Notes: generated by a model from the sequence alone, not told the origin. Numbered from the stretch's first letter, positions 1 to 12,198 are shown. The stretch is DNA of 64,000 nucleotides from Physcomitrium patens (GCF_000002425.4 NC_037261.1:4738082-4802081); one strand, 5' to 3'. Numbers and translations: made by a program.

Positions 1-1110
1 TTTGATCCTCTTATTCATGATATCAAAGATACTTCTTCTAAGTCCTATGATACTTCAAAGTTTGAATTCAAGAATAATCTACTATATTTCAAATATTGCC
101 TATATATTCTAGAAGGCAAGGTACGATTATGTATCCTTCAAGCTTATCATGATTTTCCAACAGCCTGATATTTTGGATACAATAAAACTTTGAAGTTAAT
201 ATCAAGAGATTTTTAGTAGCCTCAAATGTGAAAGATAGTCAAAGACTTTATATAATCATGTAATACTTGTTCAAGATCCAAACTCCTCACCATCGACTTT
301 ATGGATTTCTTCAACTATTACCAATTCTAAAACCATAGTCTTATGTTTCTATAGATTTTATCATAGATCTTCTAGTCTCAAGTTTATATGACTCTATATT
401 TATAATCATAGATTGCTTCACAAAAATGGTATATTTTGTATCATATACAAAATCTATTTCAGGTAAAAAAAAATAGCTAAGCTTTTCATTGACAATATCT
501 ATTGCTATCATGGATTGTCAAAGGATATTATATCAGATAGGAAGGACTTAATTTTATATCAAGATTTTAAAGAATTCTATTCAAGATTCTAAAGGTGGAT
601 ATAAAGCTTTTTTTGGCTTTTCATCCTCACATTGATGGGCAAATTAAATGGGTGAATTAAGTTCTGGAGCAATATTTGAGATACACCATCAACTATCATT
701 AAATTGATTGGATAATTTTTTTGCCATTGACAGAGTTTGCATATAATAATTTTATATATTCTTCTATTCAATAAATATCTTTCTTTATTAATTATGGTTA
801 TCATCTATAACTTAATATTTTTGACTTTTCAAAAGTTAATAATCTTGTGGCAAAAGATTTAGTAAATCATTTATCAGAGTTACATGCAACAATGAAGAGA
901 CAATTAAAAAAAGTTCAAGAACAAAAGATTAATGCAGATGTCTATTGCAAGGACCAATTACAATTCAACATAAGTGACAAGATATGACTACTTCATTGCA
1001 ATATCAAGACTACTTGTCCTTGTAATAAGTTGGACTATCGTAGGCTGAGACCTTTTCCTGTTTGTGAATAAATCAAACTTGTTGTTTATCAATTACATCT
1101 ATCAGAGTTT

Positions 1111-1398
1111 ATGAAGATCCACCTTATATTTCACATATCTCTTCTTGAGCCATATAAGACAATGAATATTTTGGAAAAAAGACAAATTCCACTTCTTCCT
1201 ACAAAAGTAGATAATAATCAGGAGTTTAAGGTAGAAGAAGTTTTAGAATTAAGGTGGCGTCAAAATAGGTTGAAATATCTTGTTCATTGGCTTGGATATG
1301 ATATTAGTGAATACACATGGGAGTCATTAAAGAATCTTACAAATGCAACAAAGAGAATTGAAGCCTTTCATCAACAACATCCATCAAAATCAAGATGA
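1111..1398 (+). pseudogene. Integrase C-terminus with chromodomain (open remnant)
   Basis: An open stretch of 95 codons. It begins with the HPVFHVSLLEPYK-type linker typical of plant gypsy integrases (here HLIFHISLLEPYK) and then has a chromodomain at about residues 37-90. Diagnostic features are the VEEVLELR strand, the aromatic-rich YLVHWLGYD and the EYTWES box. In chromoviruses this module guides integration to marked chromatin. The ORF is only the tail of the larger pol frame, so its first Met is not a real start. It is the best preserved part of the left copy. Confidence 0.85.
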
Positions 1399-1809
1399 AA
1401 AAGAGTAAATCTTTGCTATAAAAGAACAATATGAAGTCAAAAAGATGAAAAAATCAAAATGAAGATCCTCAAGAACAACATGTCGTTTCTTGAATAAATG
1501 GCAAGATAAAATGTATTTGGTATCAAAACCTGAGAAGAGATCTCTGATGTTTGGTGATTTTATTAGAGGTAGGACTCCTGAACTCCTGACGGTGTTCCAA
1601 ATGTTTAATTTGAAGGAAGTTACGAAGGCTTCAACAACAATTAAATAACAAGGTGGTCTTCTTGTCCTCATATGAAACATTATCGATGGCTAAGAGGGCC
1701 TATAAACCATCTTTAAAGAGAACAATGATCAAAATATGTAACAAATATAATTTGCCACATCTTAGACTTCCTCAACATATGAAGACCATTCTTTATGGAA
1801 TTCATCTCT

Positions 1810-1820
1810 AGAAGGGGAGA
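1810..1820 (+). promoter_or_regulatory. Polypurine tract of left gypsy copy
   Basis: AGAAGGGGAGA lies just upstream of TGTCAC at 1824, the expected place and composition for the plus-strand priming tract of an LTR retrotransposon. Confidence 0.7.
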
Positions 1821-1823
1821 TAA

Positions 1824-3070
1824 TGTCACAATGTTGTATCACATGATTTGTTATGTAGGAATACAATGGATATCTAGCTGTAGAGAGTTAAGCTTAAAAT
1901 TTTATATAAATTTTTTCTTAGCTTCCAAAACTCCTTTAATTTGTATAAATCTCAAAATATAACAAACTCCCTTCAAAATATATTTTTCCTGCAAAGGGTT
2001 GTCTCTTCTCAAACTTTAGAAATTCATAACTCTTGATCTAACCATTCATTTTGTTTCAAATTTATAGAATGGGTTGAATTCACCCTTAAGTTTTATCACA
2101 AAATAAAACCAACTACAAATTCACTTCCAATCTTTTGACATCTAAGAAACTCTAGTAGATGCTCTAAACTCTAATTTACAAGCACTTGAGCACTATTTTC
2201 TTAATATCTCAAGAATCCAATACTTAAATATCATCAAAATTATATACAAAGTTTAATAACATAAATTTACACATTTCCTGAAATTTTGAGCCAAAACTTT
2301 ATCAAATTGCTCAAGATATAGCTCAAGACACAACCACTAGTAAATCAGGTCACTTACTACCTTTAAATTGCATGTGCTGACTTCAAAATCCAATAACTCC
2401 TTCACTTCAAATTGGAATCTAGCAAACAGTATGCAAAAAGTGTAGCTCCAAAAGTGTTTTCTCCAATCGCGGTCATCGATCTTCGATTGCCCTAAATATG
2501 CTTGTGTTATATCAAAAATAGTGACAATAGCTTCCAAATCAACACCTTAACTTTGAGCGCCTACATCTCCTTCATATAAACTCCAAATCATACAAGTTTT
2601 GTACCAAAACCATAGCCAAAAACATAAACTTGCTGATCCTAGCCTTCAAAGCTCAAATGGTTCCGAAAAACTAACCCTAATCTCTAATATGGCCTCAGGC
2701 AGCCTCTTCAAAGCCTATTGGTCATGATTTTTGACCAATACGAATGGAGATTTTTATCATCCATCTCCATTCATCTATATAGATGCCCTAAACTCTCTTT
2801 GCTACTAAAACCCTTCTTCAACCGTTTTTCTTATAAGATTTATATAATTTATGCTCTAAACACCAAATAAGAGAACTAAAATAAGTTTTCAAAGGTCACC
2901 AATGTCTTACAAAGGTGATTCTAAATATTTAGAAGCTACTATCAATCAAAACCAATCTTAAAAGCCATTATCAAAAGAAATTAAAGTTATACAAATTCTA
3001 TAGTAATATTTTTAAAGAACCTCTTTTCAAGGTAATAATCAAATCATATTCTACAACCAACTAAAATCTA
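1824..3070 (+). repeat. Putative long 3' LTR of left gypsy copy
   Basis: Begins TGTCACAATG directly after the polypurine tract. It holds no coding sequence but has an LTR-like core: a TATA-like ctatatagatg at about 2776-2786 followed by a pyrimidine-rich leader. The right boundary is estimated from where a different LTR begins near 3149. After the shared first six bases it does not resemble the 0.57 kb LTR attached to the right-hand copy. It may be an LTR of another subfamily, or unrelated sequence joined after a recombination. Confidence 0.5.
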
Positions 3071-3148
3071 TTAGCATGGCTCTCACCATGTTACTTAGTA
3101 AATTATATATTAAGTACATAATTATATTATTTTTATATAGTAGCTGAA

Positions 3149-3735
3149 TTACAACACGACAACAAACATATACATTTACTCCAATAGTTACTTATATGAT
3201 TAGATAGAAGTAGATAAATATAAATCAATTTTATAAAGTCTTCTAAAAAAGCTTCGTAGAAGCTTTATAGATGCGATTTTGACTTTAGATGTATCTGTAG
3301 GATAGAAACTTGGCCAACAAGTTAACCACGTGTTGGTAGCTTTTGGAGAAAAATAATTCCATGTAGTAGCTTGTGGAACAAGTTAACTATATGGTACATA
3401 CATAAATAACTTGCCTTATAATATAGGACATATGGCTAACAAAGTCAATACATGTTGGAGGTTCTATAGAATATCGCCACGTAGCTTTTAGTTAGAGAGT
3501 ATATATAGAGGCAAGAGTGAAGTCTTCTTCACTCTTGTTAATACCTTTTTAGTCCTTAGTCTTATTTCAAGACTTTCTAGTTTTCTTGTTTTTGGCAATA
3601 GCCATTCCAGTTTAATATTATATTATCTTTGAATGTCTTTCTAGTTCCTTTTAGTGACACAAGAGTGTATTGAGGATTTTCTTTCTTCAAGATTCATGTC
3701 CTTGATACACAATTTATATCTAAAAAGTATAAAAT
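3149..3735 (+). repeat. Solo or residual gypsy LTR, type A
   Basis: Same family as the LTR at 58870-59440. Shared blocks in order: a 5' region with agaagtagata; paired AAGCTTC/GAAGCTTT; GAAACTTGGCCAACAAGTTA; a TATATATAGA core near 3500; the CTTCTTCACTCTTG leader; and TTGGCAATAGCCATTCCAG near 3593. The sequence after it (to about 3780) looks like the short 5' internal leader seen after the copies at 56.26 and 57.33 kb. A CACGTG G-box occurs at about 3327. Confidence 0.85.
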
Positions 3736-4275
3736 CATGACATCACAATTGAAATGAATAATTACAACTCTTTTATATTCAGTTTAAATATAAGAAAGGG
3801 CAACAACATATTATACTAAACACCTTATTACACAAACCAGACTTGAAGTCCAAATCAAAAGATAAGATAGAAGTTGCTACTATTAATAATATCATTTCAA
3901 ACTTAATTAGAAGAGCAAAATAGAAGAAAGCTACACATTTGAATGCTTATTTTAAGATCATTATTGATTAGCTAAAGATAGATAATATGCAATATTAAGA
4001 TTATTGTCTTAATAATGGCTTATTCAATTTTAAGTAGCAAATTTATGTACTTGACAATACTATATTTTAAATGTGCATATTTCAAGAGAGACATGACATT
4101 CTAATATCTAGATATTTAAGGCATGACAAGATTCTAGAATGGATCTCAAGGACATGATTTTGAGTAAGTTTGGATTGTGATGTTTGAGCTTTTTTGTACT
4201 CCTATAAATCATGTCAGTTTAACAAAGCATGCAACATAGCATCTTTTAGACTATTGCAGCCAATTCTACCGCCTA

Positions 4276-5150
4276 CAACATATTAAGAGTAGATGACTAT
4301 GAATCTCATTACGTATTTGCTACAAACGCCTCATGATTACATTGCAGTTACTATCTTTACAGATTGACTCTCAAAATAATTTTACTTAGATGCAATAAGC
4401 TCTAATATTGATGCTCTAATATTTGCATGAATCTTCTTCGATACTATCTTTCATCACCATAGATTATCTTATGTCATCATTTTCTATCAAGATCCATGGT
4501 TTATAGAAATTTTATAGCAAGCTTTATTCAAGCTTCTAAGCATATGGCTTGCCATTTCCATGGCCTTCCATTTTCAAATAGATGGACAAATAAAGCATGC
4601 AAATTGAACCTTGAAAGATATGCTATAGGCATTTGTGGCAGTTTATCATAATGATTGGAACAAATATCTAATACCCTTGGAATTTGCTTACTATGATAGT
4701 ATTCAAGCAAGTACTAGTTATTCACCATTCTTTCTTAATACCAATCAGCATTCAATTACACTAACAACTCTCTATCATTCCATTAATATTGACAATTCAA
4801 TAATGGAAGAATTTATACAATGGCTTATAATGGCCTTGTAAGAAGCATGGCAGTACTTCTTTATTGCACAAAATTGATAGAAGTAATATGCGGATAACCA
4901 TCAGCAACATAAGATCTTCTAGGAGGATGATTAGATGTTACTTTCCAATATCAACTTTTTACTTATTACATTATTATAAATCCATAAGTTGGCATCTTGA
5001 TGACTTGGATCTTTATGCATTTTGGTAATGATTTTTGATATTGTATACTGCTATGAGCTTCCGCCACATATTTGTATCCATTCAATCTTTTATGTTTTGC
5101 AATTCAAGGAATTTCATACTAAGCCAAGGTGCTTTTCGAACCAACACCAA
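4276..5150 (+). pseudogene. Gypsy integrase remnant, second family
   Basis: Conceptual translation with several stops gives an ordered gypsy integrase core: a first-Asp region near 4280-4300 (now degraded), then FYQDPWF near 4480 (decayed SDRDPRF-type box), ALFKLL, DGQIKHAN (4581-4603), the HNDWNKYL box and PLEFAYYDSIQASTSYSPFFLN at 4674-4740. The sequence differs clearly from the family at both window ends (ASTSYSPF versus YSSIKQTL), so it is a separate gypsy family. The third catalytic Glu is Lys (AAG, 4593-4595). The 3' end decays into VLFEPTP near 5120, followed by a family B LTR. Not functional. Confidence 0.8.
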
Positions 5151-5157
5151 CTACTAC

Positions 5158-5740
5158 AACTATAATATGGTGTAGATAAGATATTTGTATTACTGACATG
5201 TAAGGATAGATAGTTAAAACCATGGAAGTTTTTAGAATTGGGATTAGGTTAGTGGACGAGATAGGACCTACTATAGAACATTCTAGAAAGAATTTAGGAT
5301 GGTTATCTATATAGGACCTACCATGAAACCTTCTAATAAATGCTTAAGGTAATTATTTAGATAGGACCGACCATAAAACCTTCTAAAAGGACTTTAAGGT
5401 ACTTATCTAACTAGGATCTATCATCTAGAAATATTCTAGAAAGTCTAGGATAATAGAACAAGGTATAAATAGGATTAGCTAGGGCCTTTTGGAGCATTTG
5501 GTCATGTATGGCTTTGTAACCTTTCTCTTAGTAAAGTTTGATTTTGTATCTTCTTATTTAGTTCTATTCTATTCTAATTCTATTTGTTTAGTTTTATCTT
5601 TCATATCATATTTTATTTAATTTTGTTCAGTTTTGCTCTAATCCATTTTATCTTACCTTATGATGAGGTTTTATGTTTCTATGGATTAGAAGGGTTTTAG
5701 ACTCTCAAGATAAATTGGTTTTGTTTCAATGACCACCACC
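5158..5740 (+). repeat. Gypsy LTR, type B, copy 1
   Basis: Lies directly 3' of the second-family integrase, so it is probably its 3' LTR. It shares ordered blocks with 5979-6455: AGATAAGATATTTGTAT, AAGTTTTTAGAATTGG, repeated TAGGACCTACCAT-like units, GACTAGCTAGGGCC-like, ATGGCTTTG...CCTTTCTCTTA, and an end with TTTCAAT. Inside it, the unit ATAGGACCTACCATGAAACCTTCTA-like occurs at least three times in tandem between about 5265 and 5420. Confidence 0.8.
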
Positions 5741-5978
5741 ACCACCATTGGTTATAATTGATGGCCAATAAAAGTATGAAGTAGATAGTATTTTGGAGCA
5801 TTACTACCTTTGTTATAGCAATAGACGCCCAGAACTTCAATATAAAGTCATATAGAAAGGTTATCCTATTTACTATGCAATGTAGGAACCTGCACAAAAT
5901 CTCACCTATTGTTAAGAAATAATTTGGAGATATCATTGGGAGAGAAACAAGGACATTCTACATTAGTGGAGAGGGATT

Positions 5979-6455
5979 AATTGTAACGGCATATAGATAA
6001 GATATTTGTATTATTGATTCATAGATATAGGTAATTGGAGCCATGTTTAGAAAGTTTTTAGAAGTTTTTAGAATTGGAGCTAGGTTGATGGTCTATGTAG
6101 AATCTACCATGGAACATTTTTAAAAGGACTTAAAGAAATTATCTAGATAGCATCTACCATTAATAATATTTTAAAAAATTCTAAGATGGTTAAACAAAGT
6201 ATAAAAAAGACTAGCTAGGGCCATTTGGATATCCAATTAGATATGGCTTTGGTTCCTTTCTCTTAATAAAGATTGGTTTTATACTTTTTTATTCAATTCT
6301 GTTGTATTTTCTTTTACTCTATTCTATCTTTCATGTTCCATTCTGTTAAGTTTTGTTTAGTCTATGCTGTCTTATATTATGATAGGATTTATATTGCTAT
6401 GGATTGCAAGGATCTTAGAACTTAGAGATAATCCAGTCTTATTTCAATCACTCTT
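5979..6455 (+). repeat. Gypsy LTR, type B, copy 2
   Basis: Begins TGTAACGGCATATAG and matches the 5158-5740 LTR along its length in the same orientation, but with fewer internal repeat units, which explains its shorter size. No integrase or gag is visible between the two LTRs (about 240 bp). It may be a solo LTR or the truncated end of a neighbouring element. Confidence 0.75.
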
Positions 6456-6464
6456 ATCAATTTC

Positions 6465-6640
6465 TTGTATTCTTGTCTAATCTTAAGAAACTTTAGTTTC
6501 TTTGTATTTGGCAATAATTTTTTTAATTTCTACTTTATATCTATCTTTGATTTGTCTATTTTTTTTCTTTGAGCATCATATGAGTATATTGCTTCTTTAG
6601 AATTTTTTTATCATTTATATTTCTAACATCCATTTTTTTC
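6465..6640 (+). repeat. Fragment of gypsy LTR type A (3' part)
   Basis: Contains the degraded tail of the type A LTR: TTCTTTGTATTTGGCAATAA followed by a pyrimidine-rich stretch, ATATGAGTATATTG, TTCTTTAGAATT and a final ATATTTCTAACATCC-like block. It matches the order seen at 3590-3715. Confidence 0.6.
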
Positions 6641-6902
6641 TTGAATATGCATATTTTTTCAATTTTTATTTTGTCATTTTGATTTAATATATATTTCACT
6701 TTTTTAGTTACATTCTTTGAATTCTTATCTCTAATACTATTATTGTTAAGGATGAAGAAGAAATTATTTTTAATATTTTTTCATATCAGTAAACAATTCA
6801 ATTTAGCCTTTAGCTTTAATTTTAATTGGTCTAAATTTGTAACGTGTTGATAATTCAAAAAAATTGAAAGTCTTTTATAGACAAACTAATTTGGATAAGC
6901 AT

Positions 6903-6933
<31 letters not shown>

Positions 6934-7239
6934 CTAATAAGATTTGTATAATTATTTTTTATATTTTATTGAATATACAAGATATTAATTAATTTTTTAT
7001 TAATAAAATAAAAAAAATAAAGAATTAATGTTATATCAAAATCAATGTGATAGAGTAAGCTATCATAGTAAAAATTATTCTTCTTTCTCATTATACTTCT
7101 TTTTAGCCATATAAGCTAGAATTATAAAAGCTATTTGAAAAATTAAATCAATTCTTTAAAAAAAATGTTATAAAAATATATTATTTTTTTAATAGGATCT
7201 AAAGTGGCTTAGTCTATTTATTTTAAAGATTGTAAAAAA
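6641..7239 (+). other. AT-rich desert with TA microsatellite
   Basis: No gene seen. A (TA)n run of about 29 bases occupies 6905-6933. The rest is AT-rich sequence with short open stretches only. Confidence 0.7.
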
Positions 7240-10060
7240 AGTGGTCGTTGTGTCATCAACTTAGAATAAGCCACCAAAGCACTTGTACCTAAATGAATGT
7301 TGGTGGCTCTTTAACCATTGTGATATAATGTGTTGTTTTATTTGAGAATGTATTAGGTATTTGGTTGTGGAAGTTAAATTTTTATTTTGAAACTAATAAA
7401 GAACCTAAAAACCTCAATAAAATTATTAATTAATTTCAATTTAACCATAAAAAATTTAGTCAAATCTTAATTAAATTCTAAAAAATCTTTTAAAAATCAT
7501 GAAAAATATTACAAAAATCATAAAAATCTTTAAAAAAATTAATAATAAATATATTCTAACCTAATCTTCAATAAATCTTAACAAATTCTAATAAAATTTC
7601 AAAGATATTTAATTAAATCTTAAATAAATCTTAATCAAATTCTATAGAAATTTTAAAATCTCAAATTTTATTAATTAGATTGTCAAAAATAATTTAAAAT
7701 TTGTATAAATTTTAATCTATTAGTTAAGAAAAAATACAAAAAATTTAAAGAAAATATTTTAACAATTTGATTGTTGATTATCATCTATTTTTAATCTCAA
7801 TGTCAATCTATCAACAACAATAGCTCTTTATTGCACCATTTACTTATCTTTAAAAATTTCAACTAAATTTACTATTAATTCATAAAAAAAAAAATCAATT
7901 TAATTAAAAAATTACTTTAAATTATTAAAAAATATATTAACTGTTAAAATTAAAATTTCAAGACTCTAATTTAATTGAAATTTAATGAATTTTAATTTAA
8001 CCATTTAATTCATATAAAATTTATATAAGAATAAATAAATAAGATAATTTAAAACTTTAAAAATTTTCATCTATTAATTTACTACAATGCTTATAAATTT
8101 TTTCAAAACATAAACCCTTTTTATTTCACAAAATTCCAAATCATCTCCAAAAACCATGACTTTGTAAAGCTTTTACAAAGTCAATATCTATCTAAATCAC
8201 TTAAAATAAATACTTAAACAAAATTCATGTAGTCTTATTTAATCTTATTTTTTAATTAACTAAAGAATCCCACAATTATTGTAGGTTTGTAATTTTGTGC
8301 CTTAGAATGTGATTTAAACCTTGCTTTAGAATCAATCCTCTCCAAGTATCAATCTCTAATTCATTTAAGTAATCCTTGCTAGAAGCCACTCTTTAACTTT
8401 GCTTAAAGATGCTTATAATATTATTTTTCTTAATCTACTTTATTTTTTCTTGTTTATGATTCTAAAAAGTAAATAGAAATCATTTTTTATAAAAAAATAA
8501 TATTATTATTAAATATTTTTACTACCTCTTTAACTTTTAATTATATTTTTTTAAAGTACCTTGCTACTATGTTTTTCAATTAAATTCTTCTATAATATAA
8601 TCTATATTTTTTCTTCTTTCATTCAAAAGCAATATTACAACACAACATTAAGCTATGTTATTGGGTTATGTAAAAACTAACCTAGAAATTTTTTAGGCAT
8701 CTAGTTGTAGAAGGATTTGAACTTACCTTGAAATTTGATTAACAACCCAAAATAATGCATAATGTATTTAAAAATATCCTTTGGCATACTTAAATAATAT
8801 TAGTAAGCTTTTAATTATCCTAAATACATCCTATCAATCTTTAAAAAATCTTAGATATATTATGTTGCACTTTAATCAATTCAAAATAAACCTTAAACAA
8901 TCTTTAATATATATTTAATCAAATCCTAAAGAAATCTAATCAAACCTTGATTCAATCTTAAACAAATCCTAATCAAATTCTAAATCCTAAATTCTAATAA
9001 AATCCTAATCAAATTCAAATCAAATCTTAAATAAATCTTAATCAAACCTTAATCAAATTTTAAATCCAAAATTCCAACCAAATCATAATTAAATCTTAAT
9101 AAAATCCAAATATAATTTTGATCAAATCCTAAATCTTAAATCTCAACCAACCTTTAATTAAATCCTAGAAAAAAATTAATCAAATCATAAATAATTTTAA
9201 TCATACCTTCATCAAATCTTTTAATAAATTAAAACATTAGTAAATAATAATTTAATTATTGAATTTTACTAAAAAGTTTCTCATCTTTTAATTTCTTACT
9301 TTAAAATAAATACAACAAATTTGAAAAAGATTAAACTTATCAAATAGGAAATAAAGATCTTAATCCACTTGGATATTGGCTAGCCTCTTTTTTCAACCTT
9401 AAAGATGATTTCTTAGCACCAATATCTCTTCATTTCACTATTTAATTATTTTTAAATATTTTATAATTTTTAAATTTTAATTTTTCTATTAATATATCAA
9501 ATTATTCTTTAATCCAACAAGTGGATTGTTGCAAATCTTAGAAATCCTCAGTGATTCTTTAACTCTAATTTCTGAAATTCCAATCTACTTGAGTTTTAAT
9601 CACCTTAAAATCAATTTTTTGATTAAGCTCAAACTTACAAAGTATAGTTAATACAACTATGATCACAAATCCATATATTTACATCCATAGATCTACCACA
9701 AATCTTACAAATGCTCCAAAGTATAAATTCTTTTTTATATTCTCAAAAACTAAAGTCATTCCAAAACAACCTTGACTTTGAAAAGCTTTTACAAAGTCAT
9801 TATAAATTTAAATCACTCAAAACTAACACCTAAAGAACCTCTCTCTTGTTTGCTCTTGAATTCCACTCTCAAATCAATAAAAGAGCTCTAGCTTGGCCAT
9901 AAGGATGTGATTTTAATCCATGTTCATAATTAGTCTTTTTTAAGTATCAATAACTACTTTTTCTATATAATTTTTGCTAAAATATACTATTTATTTTTAC
10001 CTTAAGATATCCATGATACTAAATTTGTTAATTTATCTTATTTTTTGAATCTTTATGATT
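7240..10060 (+). repeat. Diverged direct repeat, unit 1.3-1.6 kb, two copies
   Basis: Two ordered sets of matching anchors. ATTTGGTTGTGGAAGTTAAA near 7357 matches CATCTAGTTGTAGAAGGATT near 8699. GACTTTGTAAAGCTTTTACA at 8158 matches GACTTTGAAAAGCTTTTACA at 9774. Both are followed by AAATCACT and by a block with GTGATTT, AAGTATCAAT and a TTGCTA segment (about 8310-8400 and 9915-9995). Anchor spacing grows from about 1343 to about 1616 bp, so the second copy carries insertions. No protein is visible. It could be a pair of long LTRs or a tandem duplication. Confidence 0.6.
8855..9235 (+). repeat. Degenerate AATCCTAATCAAA-like minisatellite
   Basis: A run of imperfect 7-14 base units such as AATCCTAATCAAA, AAATCTTAA and AAATCCTAA, repeated dozens of times without a fixed period. 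A weaker version occurs at about 7430-7700 inside the first copy of the larger direct repeat. Some units resemble the plant telomere C-strand heptamer CCCTAAA with C to T changes, but no perfect telomeric run is present. Confidence 0.6.
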
Positions 10061-10660
10061 GCAATACACAATGCAAATATTCAATAATTTTTTAGATTTA
10101 AAATGACCAATACAATCTCTATTGATTATGAAAATTAAATATCAAATCATATATGGTCACTCATTCTAAATCATAAGTAGAATACTAGATCTAAAATATG
10201 GAATAAAATTAGAAAAAATACAGATATATATGAATAAATTCTTTTGCTTCAATCCTCTTATTTCTTTTTATAATATATAGAATTCTTTCATATAATAGAA
10301 TCCTTACTTTATATTTATTAATATTCATTTATAATCCCATCAAGCTAAAATTTTTATTTCAAATAATCTTTAATATGTCAAAAATCTCTTTGAAGGGCCA
10401 TTGATTTATTTCACTATAGAAAAAGTAATATCTATAAATTATATTTTTTCTATTTTGTATCACTATTTAGAACTTCTTTCATATTTATTTTTGAATCATT
10501 CAAAAACAAATATTACATTATAATAATATCCTTCTAAAAATAAATAATTGAATTGATTTATAAAAATTATAGTTACATCATCTCCTTGTAGTAGTATTTT
10601 AACTCTCTTTAGAATATATTGGTGTTGAAGAAAACAAATGGTTTAGTTTATCTTGTTCTA

Positions 10661-10691
<31 letters not shown>

Positions 10692-12150
10692 ATTAGGCGT
10701 TTAATTTAAAATTCTTTATTTTAATAATAAAATTTTGTGTGAACAAGACTTAAAAGACAATGAAAAGTAAGAAGTTGGCTTTTAAAAATTAGTAGAGTTG
10801 TTTCATAAAAACTAATTAACTAGAAAATAAACCAGTGGTGTTAATTTCTTCAATGGTCTAGTGAGTGATTTGACATTTGATCTTCTATTATATTTATAAA
10901 TTATTAAAGTAGAATTTATGATATACTCTATTAAACTTAATAGTAAGATATTTCAAATCAAAAGCCTTTACACTATTTTAATGGTATGCAAATAGAATAT
11001 TTTCTTTAATCAAGACTTTTTACTTAATTAGAAAGACACTTAATCCAACCACCTTTTTTGTAAAGATGTTATATTCATTTGGCTTATATGGCACAAATTA
11101 GACATAGTGAATACTTAGAGGGACAAAATTAGCAATAACATTGATGTTCATTTTGTTATGTGTTATCTCCAAATACCTGAATCTATTTTCTATTAGTTTT
11201 GAAATCGAAATCAAGCCCATTATATTTCGAATTAGGCCACTTCCCTATTATATAAATTAGCCTCCAATTCTTAAAATTTAGATCTTTGGAAATCCTTCAC
11301 TTGGTAACTCTTTTCTCTAGATTCAAATAGTTTTATTAGATTTGATCCTTGCTAAGCAATTTTGTCTAAAGAATATTTTGAGAAACAAATTTTTCTTTGA
11401 AAATGAATCATGAAGTATACTCTATATTAGAACCATGGTTTAAAAAGCTCTTATTAAATATAGACAAATTTATTGAAAATTTGTGATTTCTTTTTTTAAT
11501 AATACATCCGCAATATGAGTCTTTTCTATCCAAGAAATGGGATAATTTATAGATGGAAAAATACATATTTGGATCTAAAAATGACAAAGTAATTGAATAA
11601 AATTCTAAAATACTTTTGTGTGGTATGACCATAAACACAAGTATAAATGAACTTGTTGTAATAGTTCTTCTACATTCTTAGTATTCTTAACTCCACCTTT
11701 GGATATTAAATGTTAAGTCTATTATAATTTTTCCACTTCATTATTGTATAGGATACAACCTGTTTTTGGGTCGAAAGTCAAATAAAATAAAGATAAAATA
11801 ACAAAAATATCACTCTTCTTATGTGATTGTAGAAATCTTTTGACGGTCATGATAATATCTAGATCTTATTTGTTGTTTTAAGTAGGAACATATGAACATT
11901 CAAAAGAAGAAACAAGGTGTAGATTATTCTTTTTGAACAAATGATTGTGATTAAATTCTGATTTTACAAAAAGCATTACTAAATTTAACATTGTTTTAAA
12001 AATATGTCTGTTTTTGTAGAATAACATGATATAAGTGCATGGATAGAAAAGGTCCTTACACAATACATGAATAGTTTCAACTCATCTGAAGCCAATTTCG
12101 TCTTACAAATTCTTCATGAGAGCCATAAATTTGAACATCTTAGAAACAAA
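10061..12150 (+). other. AT-rich intergenic desert
   Basis: No gene, RNA or recognisable element seen. It contains a poly-A run of about 28 bases at 10662-10689. Short ORFs such as 11408-11638 on the minus strand have the composition of random AT-rich sequence. Confidence 0.6.
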
Positions 12151-12158
12151 TTTAATGT

Positions 12159-12198
12159 CACAGTGGAGTAAATTCATGTCGAGAATTTACCCACTGTC
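12159..12198. other. Near-perfect hairpin
   Basis: ACAGTGGAGTAAATTC (12160-12175) pairs with GAATTTACCCACTGT (12183-12197), with one bulged base and a loop of about 7 bases. It lies about 0.5 kb past the stop codon of the minus-strand remorin gene, beside the switch from desert to GC-balanced sequence. It could lie in the 3' UTR or be the scar of a small inverted-repeat element. Confidence 0.5.

Larger units (their letters stand above)
1..1823 (+). pseudogene. Ty3/gypsy pol remnant: integrase to chromodomain (left copy)
   Basis: Decayed 3' part of a gypsy polyprotein, cut by the window edge. Base 1 aligns with about base 62737 of the right-hand copy, and the two stay recognisably similar through the integrase HHCC region, the core and the linker before the chromodomain. 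The reading frame is broken by many stops. A degraded core reads SDRKDL around 535-550 and DGQIKWVN around 637-660, where the third catalytic acidic residue is replaced by Lys (codon 646-648). The C-terminal chromodomain is still open (see 1111-1398). A purine-rich tract at 1810-1820 and a TGTCAC start at 1824 mark the 3' end. Integrase would insert element cDNA; this copy cannot encode a functional one. Seen: similarity and breaks. Inferred: chromovirus clade. Confidence 0.9.

Noticed and set aside
5697-5936. Minus-strand 79-aa ORF with a Trp run
   Set aside because: The Trp run comes from an (ACC)n patch at the end of LTR type B; no coding signal.
8855-9235. Interstitial telomere tract
   Set aside because: Units vary in length and sequence and no perfect CCCTAAA array is present; treated as a degenerate minisatellite.
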